A stretch of 64,000 nt of DNA from Rutidosis leptorrhynchoides (taxonomy: Eukaryota; Streptophyta; Magnoliopsida; Asterales; Asteraceae), in NCBI RefSeq assembly GCF_046630445.1, contig NC_092337.1, forward strand, positions 190,760,001-190,824,000, written 5' to 3'. The notes under the pieces were generated by a model. It saw only the letters and a program-made list of their open reading frames with translations. It did not search any database and was not told the DNA's origin. How positions within the stretch are numbered: the stretch's first letter is position 1; every line of letters starts with the position of its first letter. The translations under genes and the position numbers were made by a program. Below, piece after piece: positions 1 to 18,395 of this stretch.

Positions 1-250
1 TATAATATCGAAAATTCTAGATCTTATTCATCCACTTGTCCGGACCACCAATCATCCCGGAATAGTAGAAGAAGTCAACGAGTTTCGCGCTCGAGTGGTG
101 GCTCTGGAGAATATGGTTCGAAACCTACGAGCACCAGCAGCAGCACCAGTAGCATAACCAACATCACCACCAGTACCATCATTACCACCAACATCACCAA
201 CAACATAAGCACTGTAAGCACCAATACCAACAACAACAACAACCACCACA
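1..250 (+). mobile_element. gag N-terminal remnant of element A
   Basis: The plus strand reads NHPGIVEEVNEFRARVVALE followed by a low-complexity Ala/Pro/Thr stretch. Element B has a close relative on the minus strand near 17209-17410 (NHPGVIEEVNELRARVINLE). The shared segment looks like a short coiled coil at the start of a Ty3-type gag. Nothing of capsid, zinc knuckle or pol follows, so this is a vestige. Confidence 0.6.
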
Positions 251-3200
251 TCGTAAGCCTCAACATTACACTCAGTACCTCAAACATCAACATAATACGC
301 CCCATAGATACCAAGGAATATTAGTAATAACGAGTTAAGATGTATTGACTCATTCTTCCTGAATAATTATATATGTATACTTTATATATATATGGTTTGG
401 AATAATAATAAATCTTTTCGTACTAAGCTATTACGTGTGAATCTTAACTGGTAGTTACTACTTGGTTAATTCATATCATAATATGCCATGATGTACATCC
501 TTCGTTAATAACTTAACAATTGTAAATCACTGCTTCAACACAATAAACTCCATTTCATAATAAACCAAGTGTATTACTCAAATACATGACTGATTGTATA
601 CTTCCATTTTCGATATACTCGAAACTTTTTAGAAAAACATTATTCTTGTCTTGTGAATTTCACAAGGATTTCACGAGCATCAACATCATACACCGATGTA
701 TATCTATAACAATGAACAATGAACTATTGAATCATAACTTCATTAGCGAAATATTTCGCGATAATTATGAAATCTATAACGTTTTGGAGATTATTTATTC
801 TCGTTTCAACCGCAAATCAAATGAGTTTAATATTATATTAACTTATTAAATCCATGATTACATCTGAAGAATATATATATGAACGTATATCTTCATAAAG
901 AATGGTAATTAAAAATCCTTTTGTACAAACTGTTAATTATGAAAATATTTTAACGGGTAGGTAATACCCAAGACATATTTATATCTCACAGTAATATATT
1001 ACATTGTACATTTTTCCATTCTGATTCAGCAATTATTAACTATACTACTTACATTCACAAGATATATATATCCGTTCACTAAAGAACAACCATTTTCAAT
1101 TACATATTCTGATTTTAACATATCAGAATCCAAGTAAAGCTTTAGCAAGTGTTATCTTCCTAAAGATCACTACATTCATGAATTATATTCAATCATATTC
1201 TATGATGAATTATCACATCAAACCACCGAACTTACCATTCCTTACTTTTGAAATTTACAACATGTCTTCGTCAAACGTTAGATCCATTGATGGATACATC
1301 TTACGCTTAAACATTTCAAATTCAAAATTCTTGAAAAAATCCTTTGTATCTTGACGATCACAATAAGCGTTTAATCATCTAAAAACAAAATTTCTTGAAA
1401 CCATCTCGCATTGATAACCGATGATTAAAATATGGCTGCATTAAATGCAAAGGAAACATTGTAGAAGGTCTTAAAGGCCAAAAGTTTGATGATAAAGAAT
1501 GGTAAAAACTTAGATTTGAAACTGAAAAATGGATTGAGCAAACTATGAAGGAGGCTGTGGACAAATCACAAGGACTAAACCTATACTCAAGGAATCTAGA
1601 TGATTCGATTTCTGATGGAAATTACAGAAGACATATAATCTCCTTACGCATTCTAAATCCTTACAGAAGAATTTTTCTCATTATCATTCGATCTTAGAAA
1701 CTCTAAGATATCATCATATCTTTCGTTATAAATATCCTCTATATTTCTGAAAATATCTTCATAACAATTCTTGTTCGCAATTAGTTATCTTTTTGCGATA
1801 TCTTTATCACATCATAAAGGAAACTGTTTTAGTTTCTATATTCTGTAAAATTCAAGTTTAAATTATAAATGTTTTGAAGAAGTGTTGAGAATTGAAGCAT
1901 GAGTTAGTATAATATAATGACGTCAGGACAACATGATTATATTATAGTAAGTCATGCTAAATTTTTAATGGAAGATGATGATTCATAGACTGTATAAATC
2001 ATCATTCGCCATGTTACACGACTCTTACATTCTATATAAACATATCAAGAAAATATTTTTCTTGATGATCCGGTCTTTTCCGGATATTCTGTTAATTTGA
2101 CAAATCAAATCGTGCTATTACCTTTCCTTTCTACTTTATATATTATGATCATTCGAAACTTCATACCTACAAATTTTGGACCCATTACTCGCTTTACTTA
2201 GAGTCGAGAGGAGAATAAAAAGGCAAAGAGCTCCGAAATATAAGGAAAAATATAAAGCCCGATAACAACACCGAAATTACAAACCGTCTATATTAATGCG
2301 TATAGCAACATAAAGACACGGGAGAATTAAAAACATTATAACCCCAAGGGAATAGTAGAAGAAAACAAATTCCTCTGGTGGTAAATGAAAAAGAAGAATG
2401 ACTGTATATATGGTCAAAATAATAACAAGGATCGGAACTGGATTAAGCATTTCCTTAAACTTTTGGAAGTATGAATTGAGGAAGAAAGTATAGAAGTGGT
2501 GAAGATAATGAAACGGAAGAAGCTAATTTATAGCAAAATTTCCAAACACAGCGATCGAGGCAATTCACCGCATTTAATCAAAGAAATCCCAAAATTCCGT
2601 AAATACCGGAGAATCAAATCTTATAGATTATGAAGATTTCTTTTAATCCCTTGAATCCTAGAAAACAATCATGACTACGCCAAAAGTTAAGGCGAACATT
2701 TAATTTCTCATTCACTCTTTTACGATAGCTTCATTCATACGCTTCCTATAATTGAATCATTTTATCCATATTATTCAATTGTGATAAAACTTTATTTTTC
2801 AACTTATATTCATCATTAAAACATTCTTGTTGTAAAGAATGACGATCTCTATCAAACTTCATGATTATGATTTTCATAAACTCCTCTCTATTTGTCTGCC
2901 CTAATATTGCGGCATAAACGCTTAAGATTTTAAATGAGCTCAATACTATTCATAACACATTTCATTTGTTCAGTTTACTGAAATGCTTGTATAGCACCAT
3001 CATCCCTTTTAAGGATAACCTAGTCAGATGACGCTCTTGATATCCCTTTATATAACCTCCGCATTAAAAATAAAATGCACTTCATAGAATTTATAGTTCG
3101 TATGATTTAAATGCTTGAAACAGAACAATATTCTATCCGTTGAAAATCACGAAAGGCCCCGAGTATACCTGGGAATGTGAAGACCAAATAAAATGTAAAT

Positions 3201-3449
3201 ATCCTCGTCTATGTACGAGCAACGCCGATTGATGGCAACAACTAAATTTTGGAACGAAATTTCTTTTAACGGGTAGGTACTATGACAACCCGGAAATTTT
3301 TGGCTAAATTTAAACTTAATCCTTATGCGATTCAGACACGATAATCAAAGTCAGTTAAACTGAACCTCAAAATTTTAAACCAATTTCATTAAACTTCGAC
3401 AGATGCTGATGATTCACGAACAACTATTTATAAATAGATACATTATAAA

Positions 3450-3451
<2 letters not shown>

Positions 3452-3524
<73 letters not shown>
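3452..3524. repeat. (AT)n microsatellite
   Basis: Uninterrupted AT dinucleotide run of about 73 bases in the first part of A's LTR. The apparent YIYIYI reading frames across it are an artefact. Confidence 0.97.
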
Positions 3525-3526
<2 letters not shown>

Positions 3527-4068
3527 ACTACCTTATATTTGTATATATACATGTAAATTATTACATTAATTGCAATATTATTTTATTAGTTATTAACACC
3601 ATTATTAATTAATATTAATATTATTATAATTATTATTATACTTAATATTAGTGTGTTTTTTGTTGAAATTCACTTCAACTCTCATTCTTTATATATACAT
3701 GATAAATAGATACATCCAACCCAACACCCCACTTGCATTTCTATTTATTTCTTTCTTTTATGTCGACATCCATACAACCAACATCACTAAAAATTGATTT
3801 TGTTTTATGTGGAAGTCATCAAACAACAACCACCCATCAAAAACCCACTTTCATTAATCTATAATTCCCACTTAAATGATTCATGAATTAAAAAGTGAAT
3901 GTTATTGTTTTTGATTTCTTAACTTAATTAACCATGTTATTGTATTATATATACAATATGCATAAAATACATATACATAACCACCACCACTACAACTAAC
4001 TAATCTATATTTGTATATATATGCATACCATTAAACAAGAATCCACCATCCCACTTGCAACTAGGCTC

Positions 4069-4174
<106 letters not shown>

Positions 4175-5335
4175 CTAACACATACATATACATATATAGA
4201 TTATAGATATATATATCTCCTGCCTTTATCATACAACCCACCACCCACTTCAAACCAATTACCTCACCACCTTTCTTTCTTTCTTTTCTTTATATATTCC
4301 AAGACCCACTTCTATAGATATATACATTACACGTACATATATATCACCCTACCACCCACAACCAACTTGAAACCCACTTCACCTTCTACCACTTTCATTT
4401 ATGTTTTCTTTCTTTCTTTGTTTAAAAGACCTAAAAGCCCACCAATCACCCACCTTTCTTTTATAAACATATAATACTCCCTAGTTCTTTTCCATTTGGT
4501 ACCAAACTCACACACATACACCCACATAATCATGAACCATCACCATAGACCACCCTAAACCGCTATTTATTGCCATCGTCTTCTGCAAACCGTCTTTTTT
4601 ATTCATTTTCTGCTCGACAACAGTAATCCAAGGCCGAAGGAGGGCTGCTATTTTTTTCCTGGTTCCCGTTTTGATCAACAACACCAAACCATAACTCTCT
4701 CCACCTTCAATTATTAAACCACCATGTTAAACCACCTCCTCATCAAGTGATCAACCCATGTACCACCATAAACCCACGACCATTTATTGATTTAACTGCT
4801 GCAGCTACTCGCAACTTTCTATTTCTAATTAGTTCGATCCAAACCCACCTACGACCTTTCGTTCTGTGGTTCATCATCACCAAAAACCCTTCGATTCTCT
4901 ACTTGTTCGAAACTTAGCAATACTTTTGTTTTCTTTTCTTGTTGTCAAGCACCACCCCAAAACAAAACCATGTAACTAGCTCGACCAACAATATGAACCC
5001 GTTGTTTACTTGTTTTTGTTTAATGTTTCGGTTTCGGTTTTAACGACGAGCAGGACGATGAACAATAGAGTTGTTCATGGTAAAGACGATGAATAGTTTG
5101 ATGTAATAAATTACGAGGTAAAGAAGATAGTTGTGATTTTATGTGATTACTTGATGTTGTATATAAATGGTAACGATGATGATAATAATTAGCGAAAACA
5201 AAAATAAACATTGATGATGATGGTTACGGTTAAGATAAATGATGATGGAATGATTATGATAATAATGGAAAAAGAAGAAAACAGAAACATTCGAGTTAAA
5301 AGAATTTAAGATAGTAATTATTACAGAATGTAACG

Positions 5336-5604
5336 GGCAGAGCAATGGTTGAGTGTGTGGTTGTTGAACGAGTGGTCTTGAGTTCGAAACCAGGCAACAA
5401 CAAATTATTTTTTTTACAACAGAAGCTGTCTTGATAGGCATCTCTGTTGGGCCATGATCCAAGTATCTCTGTTGGGCTTCAATTTAAGCATAATTGGGGT
5501 AAATATAAATGGGTTACGAATTTAAATAAAAATGAATGGGCAGTGGAGTGGTTTAGTATGATGTCGGGTTAACGAGAGGTCGTGGGTTCGAGCCTGGTCT
5601 GGGG
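5336..5604 (+). other. Two tRNA-like (Pol III B-box-like) segments in A's LTR
   Basis: Segment 1 (about 5336-5398) contains gagttcgaaacc. Segment 2 (about 5530-5604) contains gtgggttcgagcctgg preceded by ggcagtggagtggttt, which resembles a degenerate A box. Both resemble the 3' half of a tRNA (B-box consensus GGTTCGANYCC). The homologous segments in B's LTRs lie near 9600-9633 and 20449-20482 on the minus strand. The T-arm stems do not pair as in a real tRNA, so these are not tRNA genes. An old SINE fragment fixed in the LTR ancestor is the simplest reading. Confidence 0.4.
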
Positions 5605-5656
5605 CAATTCTTTTTAAAGAAGATTTTAAAAGGGTATACTCTTTTGTATTTTTTAA

Positions 5657-5660
<4 letters not shown>

Positions 5661-5750
<90 letters not shown>
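5661..5750. repeat. (TTA)n microsatellite
   Basis: About 30 tandem TTA units, followed by a long degenerate TTA/ATT-rich stretch to about 6230. It lies inside A's LTR. Confidence 0.97.
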
Positions 5751-5891
5751 GTTACTAGTATTAAAAGTATTATTAGTATTACTAATATTATTATTATAAT
5801 TATTAGTATTATCATTATAATTATTGGTATTATTATTAAAACTATCATTATTATTATCATTTTAAATATTATTATCATTATTATGATTAGA

Positions 5892-5927
<36 letters not shown>

Positions 5928-6373
5928 TTAACAATACAAATTATTGTTATCATTATTATTATTAGTACTAGTATCATTTCATATTTATAAGTATTATTAA
6001 TGTTATCATTATTATTATTATTACTAATATGATTATCTTTATTAGTATTATTATTATTAAAAATTACTATTGTTATTATCATTTTTACAAAAATTATCGT
6101 TTTTTACTATTATTAAAACTATCATCTTTACTTTATAATTATTAGTAAAACTATCATTTGTGTTAAAATTATATTATTACCACTATTATTATAATTATTA
6201 GTAAATCATTATTATCGAAACTATTATTTTTACAAATAAATATTTTGTACATTGAATACACCTATTTCATATACTATAATTATATTTTATATAATCATAT
6301 AACAAACATATTAACATTCTTATATAAATATTCATATATAACAAATTAGGTATTTTTAATATAATACCAATCA

Positions 6374-6480
<107 letters not shown>

Positions 6481-7431
6481 CTACAGAAATATATAACAAT
6501 CAAAATAACATATATAAACTTATTCGATTACAAGGATGTGTTAATATATATACTTGAAATAGGTTCGTGAATTCGAGGACAATTCTGTACTTGTTCAGTG
6601 CCATCATACACATAATTACTACAAACTATCATATCGTATCGTGAGTTTTCATAGCTCCCTTTTTATATATATTTTTTGGCTGAGAATACATGCGCAACTT
6701 TTATAACTATTTTACGTTTAGACACAAGTACTCAAACTTTTATGCTATATACATGCTTTGTCATGCTAAATCCCCACCGTAATATCGTTAATTGCTGAGG
6801 TATAAGATGCAAGCTTAGTTATTGTGAGTAGCGCTACTGAGAGTGACGTCTCTAGTCAGTTGACTGTTGGTCTTTGACTACATAATAATGATTCAACGAC
6901 ACGAATAACAAGTGTCACGGGGTAACTTTTTTTTAGTCGCGATATTACAAACTTAGCATTACTTTTAGATTGGTATTTCTATATCAATCAACACTTTATA
7001 TTGATATTTCTTTATCAACTTTATAAAATCTTGTGGTCTAACACTATTATTGAAATCATTATTTATGATAAACCTATGAACTCACCAACCTTTTGGTTGA
7101 CACTATTTAGCATGTTTATTCTCAGGTTCTACATAATGCTTCCGCTGTGTATTTGCTAATTGAAAGCAACATTTCAACAAGTCATTCATGGATAATTTGA
7201 AAGATTTACACTTGCTAAATTGATGATGATTGCTTGCTATGCTTGGAGTCTTCATTACATATCATATCAATTAAAGACATTTAATGCGTTGTTCATTATA
7301 TACAATGTAATCTATTTATCTTCCGCTGCAAAACTCAATATAACGTCTCATATAGAGTCGTTCTCATTTATACAACTGTGATTTGATATATTTAGTCACA
7401 AATACCCCAAGCCCTATTTGGGAGTGTGACA

Positions 7432-7641
7432 CTGCTGGTGGTTAGTCTTGGGGTTTGTCTGAAGAGGTGTGGAATAGCTTGGTGTCTAGTGTTGATAATA
7501 TTCAGATTGGTGTGTCAAGCAACTTTAATGCATTCCCGGGAGATCAGTGGGCACATAATGATCGTATGTGAGGGAGTCAACAAAGGGTTGAGGCGAGCAC
7601 ACTACGACAAGAGGATATGATGGCGGAATCCCTGCATGATC
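7432..7641 (+). mobile_element. Fragment of element Y between A and B
   Basis: This 210-bp piece lies between the right end of A's LTR and the left TSD (TGATC, 7637-7641) of B. On the far side of B the sequence resumes after the second TGATC copy (22596-22600), so the two pieces were contiguous before B inserted. It has the composition of coding sequence but I do not recognise the product. Confidence 0.7.
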
Positions 7642-11780
<4,139 letters not shown>

Positions 11781-14700
11781 GTACCTACCCGTTAAAGAAA
11801 TTTTGTCCCGAAATTTGATCGAGGTGGTCATGGCTAATAATAAAAATGTGTTCATGACGAATATGAGTTGTTAAAAAGAGTTTTATCACCATTAAGTAAT
11901 ATAGATAAAACAATTCGATTACTCGAAGAGTATAGGTGAAGCGATTACAAAAGATTGGAATAAGGTAATAGATGTTCGTCTTTACTTTTGACATACTCAC
12001 GTTTGAGTTCCGGAATTCAAGGGATTAAAGGAAATTTTCAAAATCTAAAGGATTTGATTCTTCGGCGTGTAAGGAAATTAAGATCTCTATAATTAAATAC
12101 GGTGATCTGCCTCGATTACTCTATCTGATGTTTCCATTATAAATTAAGCTCTTTTGTTCCATTATTCTCACCATTCCTATACTTTCTTTCTTAATTCTTA
12201 CATTCGAAAGATTGTGAAAATGCTTAATCCCGTTCTAATCCTTGATATTTTCCTAATTATCTTTTCTGTCATCCTTTTTTTCGATCTTCCTCCAGAAGAA
12301 TCTGTTTACTTCTACTATTACCTTGGGATGATACTATTCTTAATTATACCGTATCTTTATATTGCTATTCGGATTAATATCCACGGTTTGTAATTTTCGT
12401 GTTTTTATTGGACTTTATATTTTCTCTTATATTTTGGAGCTCTTTTGCCTTTTTATTCTCTTCTTGACCTCTAGTAAAGCGAGTAATGGTCTAGAATTCG
12501 TAAGTATGGAGTTTCGAATGAACTTAATGTTCTAAACGAGAAAGAACGTAATAGCACGATTTAATTTGTCAAATTATCAGAATCATTGAGAATAGAACTA
12601 TCAAGAATATACTTTCTTGATATGTTCAGAAGTTAATCAGAATGAAAGAATTATGTAACATGACACATGATGAAGTTATAATCTGTGAATCATCATGTTC
12701 CATTTAGAAACTCAGCATGACTTATTGTAATATAATCACGTTGATCAAGTGTCATTATATTATACTAACTCATGCATCAGTTCCCAACATTACTTCAATA
12801 ACATTCATATTTTAGGCTCGAAAGTTTACAGAATATAGAAACTAACAGTTTCTATATGATGTAACACTGATAGCACGAAGAGATTAATGATTTCAGATAA
12901 GAATAGTTATGAAAATATCTTCAGAAATATGGAGGATATTTATAATGAAAGATACGATGATATCTTGGAATTTCTAATATCGAAGGATGGTGAAGAAAAT
13001 TTGTCCGCAAGAGTTTGGAGTCAGAAGCAAGGTATTCGCGAAAGATTTCATAAGAAACAGAATCATCAGGATTCTTAATGTACAAGTTTAGTCCTTGTGA
13101 TTTGTTCAGAGACTCCTTCGTAGTTTGCTCAATTAGTTTTTCAGTTTCAAACTTTTTCTGAGCTTTGCCAACATACAATTCTTTATCATCAACTTTTGGC
13201 TGTTGAGGTTGTTTACAGTTTTTGTTGCTTCATTCAACTTTTCAAAATTCAGAGTATTAATTCGCAGACTGGGTGCTTTTCAGAATTTCAAAATGAAAGA
13301 TCATAATTTCAAGAGATAAATGTTATACATATAACTATTGATGTAGATATGCGGTGAGTTTTCAAAGTACTGATTGCTGATTCCCGGTAATTGGTATGTC
13401 AGTTCTCGTTACAAGATGCGGATGAGTATATGATAGGGTTTCAATGAATAAATATAATAATTTATCAGAGAGATTTAAGCCGAGAAGCAACGAGGTTACT
13501 GGTACATCTGCTGGTAATATGGTGGAATATAAAAGGTTCCCCGATAACAATAAAAGAGCACGCATATATATCAAGGTTATAATAAGGTTGTTTCAAATGA
13601 AAATCGAAGTTGTCTTGCTGGATCTGTAACAAAATTTGCTATTTTGAAAAGGAATTGCATTGTTATTTTCGGTAATAATAACGCTAAAGGAGTTAGCACA
13701 GCTACGTGTTAAATGCTTACTCAGTTTCCGAGAGTTTTCAGGAATCATGAAAGGTTTGAATGCAGATTGTAATCGTCAAGATACAAATGAGGTTTAAGAT
13801 GAAATTAAGTGGCAAACTTGAAGAAATGTTTAGTTTCATATGTTATAATCAATATTTTAATTCATTTTAATTGTCCAATGTCATTAGTTCATAGTCGATA
13901 GTCCACAGTTAACAGTCTAATAATTTATATATAATTTAATATATAATATTCGAATTAATTTATACGTATCGTGACCCGTGTACATGTCTCAGACTCGATC
14001 ACAACTCAAAGTATATATATTATTGTAGAATCAACCTCAACCCTGTATAGCTAACTCGATCATTACTGCATATAGAGTGTCTATGGTTATTCCAAATACT
14101 ATATATAGATGCGTCGATATGATATGTCAAAACCTTGTATACGTGTCTGGATATTTAAAGTGCGTAAAATAAATAACAGAAATTAAATGACGATAAATAA
14201 AATTGCGAGAATTTAAATTGCGATAAATAAATTGCGATAATTAAATTGCGATAAATAAATTGCGATAATTAAATTGCGATAAATAAATTGCGATAAATAA
14301 AATGTAATCAGTTAGCTAGGAACAGTTAGCTAGGAACAGTTCGCGTGGATTCTTAACAAAATTTTTCTCATAGTTAATTTGTTTGTTTCTAACAAATTTT
14401 ATTTTGTCCAATGTTTTCTTCATTATGCCACTTGTTGGATTCTGATAGGTCAAAATCCAAATATGAAGTTGAATGAAAATGGTTATTCTGCGGTGAACGG
14501 ATACGTATATCGATGGTTGTAAGTAGGATAGTAAATGACTTGTTGAATCGGATTTGAAGAATGTACAGTGTAACTTATTAATGTGAAATCTAAATATTTC
14601 TCGGGTATTACCTACCCGTTAAAATATTTTCATCATTAATAGTTTGTACAAAAGAATTTTTAATTACAATCTTTATGAAAACATATATACATTTATATTT

Positions 14701-14861
14701 TCTTCAGATGTAAATTGTGGATTTAATTAGTTAATATGATATTAAACTCATGTGATTTACTGATAGAATTAGAGTACATAATCTCTAAAACATTAGAGAT
14801 TACATAATCGTCATGAAGAACGAAGATAATTAATATAGAACGATACGTATAATGATGATTA
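11781..14861 (-). mobile_element. Non-coding internal region of element B
   Basis: Minus-strand internal sequence next to the 3' LTR. It is related, inverted, to A's 310-3280: for example the reverse complement of A's segment near 1897-1960 lies near 12700-12785, and the word attacctacccgttaaaat at 14606-14624 mirrors A's 952-970. Only short accidental ORFs are present. Tandem words aaataaattgcgataatt repeat near 14165-14300. I see no gene. Confidence 0.75.
14165..14300. repeat. Short tandem repeat, units around aaattgcgataaat
   Basis: Six or more copies of a unit of about 18 bases built on ttgcgataaataaa / ttgcgataattaaa. It lies in B's internal non-coding region. Confidence 0.8.
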
Positions 14862-17203
14862 TGTAGCGACCCGACCAAATCGTCATTGACGGCGCCGTCT
14901 ACTTAAGTCCCGTTACGTGGTCATAAGTCTTTAAGATAACGTTTGACCAAAATATGTCGCCTTCATTTCAAAATAAAGATTGTTTCAAAGTTTACAAGGA
15001 TTGTTCAACCAAAAGTTAAGTTACAACGTTATAGATACGATTGAAATCTAGGCGACACGGTTTAAAGTAAAGTCAAAAGACGCTCCATGAAATGCATGTA
15101 TACTCGACATCGGATGCAAGTATCAAATAGTAAGCGGAAGCATGTTTCACATATCGTGCAAGACCTGAGAAAAACATAGAAATCTGTCAACGAAAACGTT
15201 GGTGAAATCATAGGTTTAAGTAAGAAGTACAAGTGAACCACAAGATTTGCATCAATGAAATAATAGTAATACATTCCAAAAGTTTGTTTCACGAGCACCC
15301 AATTATCAAAGCTTAACATTCCTTCCATTGTATACCCCATCACTTAGTGCTAGAACAAACACTGATTCTCGAAATTATATTTCATCCGTAGACGGTAGCG
15401 AACCGTCAAGGATGAGGGTTGTCAACCCATATGGCCATATAACATAAGTTCTCGCTTACACCCGGCAAGTGTAATTAATGATAATCGAATTGAGGATTTT
15501 GTTCTAAACTCGTATGTAGAATGTTTGTTTTCCCGTTCTTGTGTTCACTTAGTTCAAAAGAATCGTTTATGTTTTCTCATCCCAATATAAGTTCAAAAAG
15601 AGTAAAAGTGGGACTATGATCTCACCTTGAGTGCACGAGTAGTAAAGTACTTCAACAAGTAAACGTGTGCAAAGAACAATGCTAGTCTTGACCTAAACAA
15701 TAGGTTGTATCAATAACGGTAAACACGATAGGTCAAAGATGTTCAATTAGTCCTATGGCTCAATACGACTCGATTAATATAGCATGTGAAGCAAATTGTC
15801 AAGTTTCATGCAAGATACAAGTATAAAAGCATGTTAGGAAGATTGCATAATTAATTGGTTAAGTTTGACAAAAAGTCAAACTTTGGTCGGTCAAAGTCAA
15901 CGAAAGTCAACACGTTCGGGTCGGGTTTCGAACTATTTTTCTGAGATTTTTATTCATATATAAGCATGTTAGAACAAGTTACATGTGAATCGGAGGTCCA
16001 TAGCATAGCAAACATTTTTCATAAAATGGAAAAGTTGGACAAAAGCTGGACGCGGCTTATGTCGCGCCGCGACCAGGGTTGCCGCGCCGCGGCCTTGGTC
16101 GTGGTCTGGTGTCTGTCAGTTACAAATGTTCAAGACTTGGTAAAACTTCAAACAAACGCAAAACGCAAACCGCAAACAATTAGAAGACGTATCTTATACC
16201 GTTGGAAAGCTCTTTTGACAAGGAATACAACTAAACACAAATCATCACCCAAAAACATCATTTACAACAATTGAATTCTCGTCATGTGATCAATAAACTT
16301 TCATAATCAAAGTTTCAAGTTCTAAAAACGCATTTCATGATTCGGGCAACCAATTTACATGTACAATATGCCGTTTCGAAGGTAATCAAACACACATTGC
16401 AACCAAACACTTATCAACAACAATTCGTGGCATTTGATGCACCAAAAGTTCATATAAAGCTTGTCAAACCCTAATCCAAGTTCATAAAATCACTAATCAT
16501 GTTCTTGAAGTTTTCTTAATCAACCTATACATCAAAATGAAGCTAATGATGCTAGTAACACATTTAATACATGAACTATAACAATTAAACAGCTTTTAAT
16601 CATCCAAAATCAAAGATTAAGCAAACCCACTTCAAAAACTCAAACTAGTTACTCAAAACAACAAATCGAGCAAACAAAACATATATTCATGTTACACACG
16701 AGCCATAGACACTAACTAACACAATTTCAAGTCAAAAACACGAATTTAGAGAAAATCTAGAGTTTTAGAAATGTTACCCAAACTTGATGAAATTGGTACC
16801 AAAATGTAGAGGATGAAGAGAGGATTAAGAATATGTAGTCGGATTTGTTGTGAGCTTCCTAGATCCAAATTAGATGATGAATTAGTGATTTGGTGTTTTG
16901 AGAGTAAAAATGGAAGAAAGGAAGAAATGGTTGGTGAAATGAATGGATAAGTGGTGGTGGTGGTGACTAGTTGCCAAATTTTGGCCAAGTGCCAAAATTA
17001 GTCCCTCAAGTTTCAAAGCGGGTGCGGGAATTTACCAAACGAATATTTTTAAAACGCTCGAGTAAACGGGTGACGTCAAAATTAAATAGCGGGAATATAA
17101 TGAACGTTACTCACGGAAACTATTAATTTAAATACGAAAGATTATGTTTTAAAAAAAAGACGGTGTTAAAATTAAATTTAACGGAAAAACGCGGGATGTT
17201 ACA
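14862..17203 (-). mobile_element. Solo LTR inserted in element B
   Basis: 2,342 bp starting tgtagcgacccgacc and ending gcgggatgttaca, flanked by a perfect 5-bp duplication GATTA (14857-14861 and 17204-17208). The end type (TGTARCGACCC...GTTACA) and the internal word cgcgccgcgg (16083-16092) link it to the LTR of the gag-only element at 53115-60851. No internal region or second LTR is present, so it is a product of LTR-LTR recombination. A TATA-like segment lies at about 15951-15964, next to CpG-rich words at 16049-16098. A cluster of perfect small inverted repeats lies at 15389-15475 (GACGGT/ACCGTC, TTACAC/GTGTAA). No gene is seen. Confidence 0.9.
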
Positions 17204-17208
17204 GATTA

Positions 17209-17586
17209 TACTCGAGGTACAGAATGAGATGTTGAGGCATGGATTGTTGATGGTACTGATGCTATTATTGATGGTACTGTTGGTGCCGGTGATGTTGCTG
17301 AAGCTGGTAAATTTTGCACCATATTCTCCAAATTGATTACTCGTGCGCGAAGTTCGTTGACTTCTTCTATTACTCCGGGATGATTGTCGGTCGGAACGAG
17401 CCAATGAATAAGATTTAGAATTGTGGATAGAATATAATCGTGGTGAGATATTCGGAAAATGAGAGTAAAAATGGTGTTTCGGGTTGGTTTGTCGGTGAAT
17501 GTTTTAGGTTCTTCGCCAGAGGACAATATGGTGGATGAAAGGGATCGTTTCTTCTTGTCTCCAATGATTAAGTAGACTACGAACAC
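17209..17586 (-). mobile_element. gag remnant of element B
   Basis: The minus strand reads a predicted coiled coil (NHPGVIEEVNELRARVINLE) and then a Ser/Thr/Pro/Ala-rich tail. It matches the gag piece of element A at 1-250. The sequence is cut on its 3' side by the solo LTR insertion. No capsid or zinc-knuckle region follows. Confidence 0.6.
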
Positions 17587-18156
17587 ATCAGATGAATTGG
17601 GGATGGCTGATTGGTTGATTCATTCTGGTGACGCTGCTTCCAGAGCTTAGGTGAATATCCATGTCGGAATAGCTATCGGAATAATTATCGGAATAACTAT
17701 CGGAATCTGAGGGACTCGAACTGGTTGAGGGATTCATCTCGTACGATCAGATGAAGGATTTTCGATAAGAAATAGATTATAGGATGTAGATTAGTACCCT
17801 GCAATACGCAATTTACATATGCATTTATAATACTAAAATCTCATAAGTTACGGAGGAATCTACGGAGTATGTCAGGCAGAGTTTACAGTAATAGGTATGC
17901 TAAGATATGAATTACCGGATACGCTAAGATATGAGTTTTGTCTATACACTATTTATGCAATCAATGCAGTAAGATGTGTCTAGACTAAGAATGATAAGCA
18001 GGTAATTTCCTAAGGAGGATAAGCAGATGATTTCCGACTAGAAATGATAAGCAAAACTTTTGACATGCAGACACGGTCGAAGTTCAGACTCACTAATGCA
18101 TCTAAACATCTATCAGTTAGACACACTAATGAAAGACCTGATTCACTAAGACCACC

Positions 18157-18395
18157 GCTCTGATACCAACTGTAGTTAGTGGGGACGCATCCCACTCAGT
18201 ACCTTCCCAGCTAACCGCCTGGTAACCACTGAGCGTACCTCAGACACTAATTTTACGGCCCTGCCTCTTTGCAAAACCAACCATATTCGGACCACGAGGA
18301 GTAAGAGCCAATGCTTCTCATAGGTAACACTGTGAGAACCCCCTCTACGATTAAGCCGACGACACAGCTTAAACCAGCTCTGATACCAACTGTAG
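18157..18395 (-). repeat. Duplicated primer-site region of element B
   Basis: The 19-base string gctctgataccaactgtag occurs at 18157-18175 and again at 18377-18395. The second copy is the functional-looking primer site plus LTR edge. The first lies 220 bp further inside and is followed by sequence not in the LTR. On the minus strand both read TGGTATCAGAGC. Confidence 0.85.

Noticed and set aside
5522-6082. 186-codon Ile-rich frame that looks like a membrane protein
   Set aside because: It is the translation of a (TTA)n/(ATT)n array with its degenerate flank.
14165-14300. CRISPR-like spaced repeats
   Set aside because: Plain degenerate tandem repeat without unique spacers, in plant nuclear DNA.
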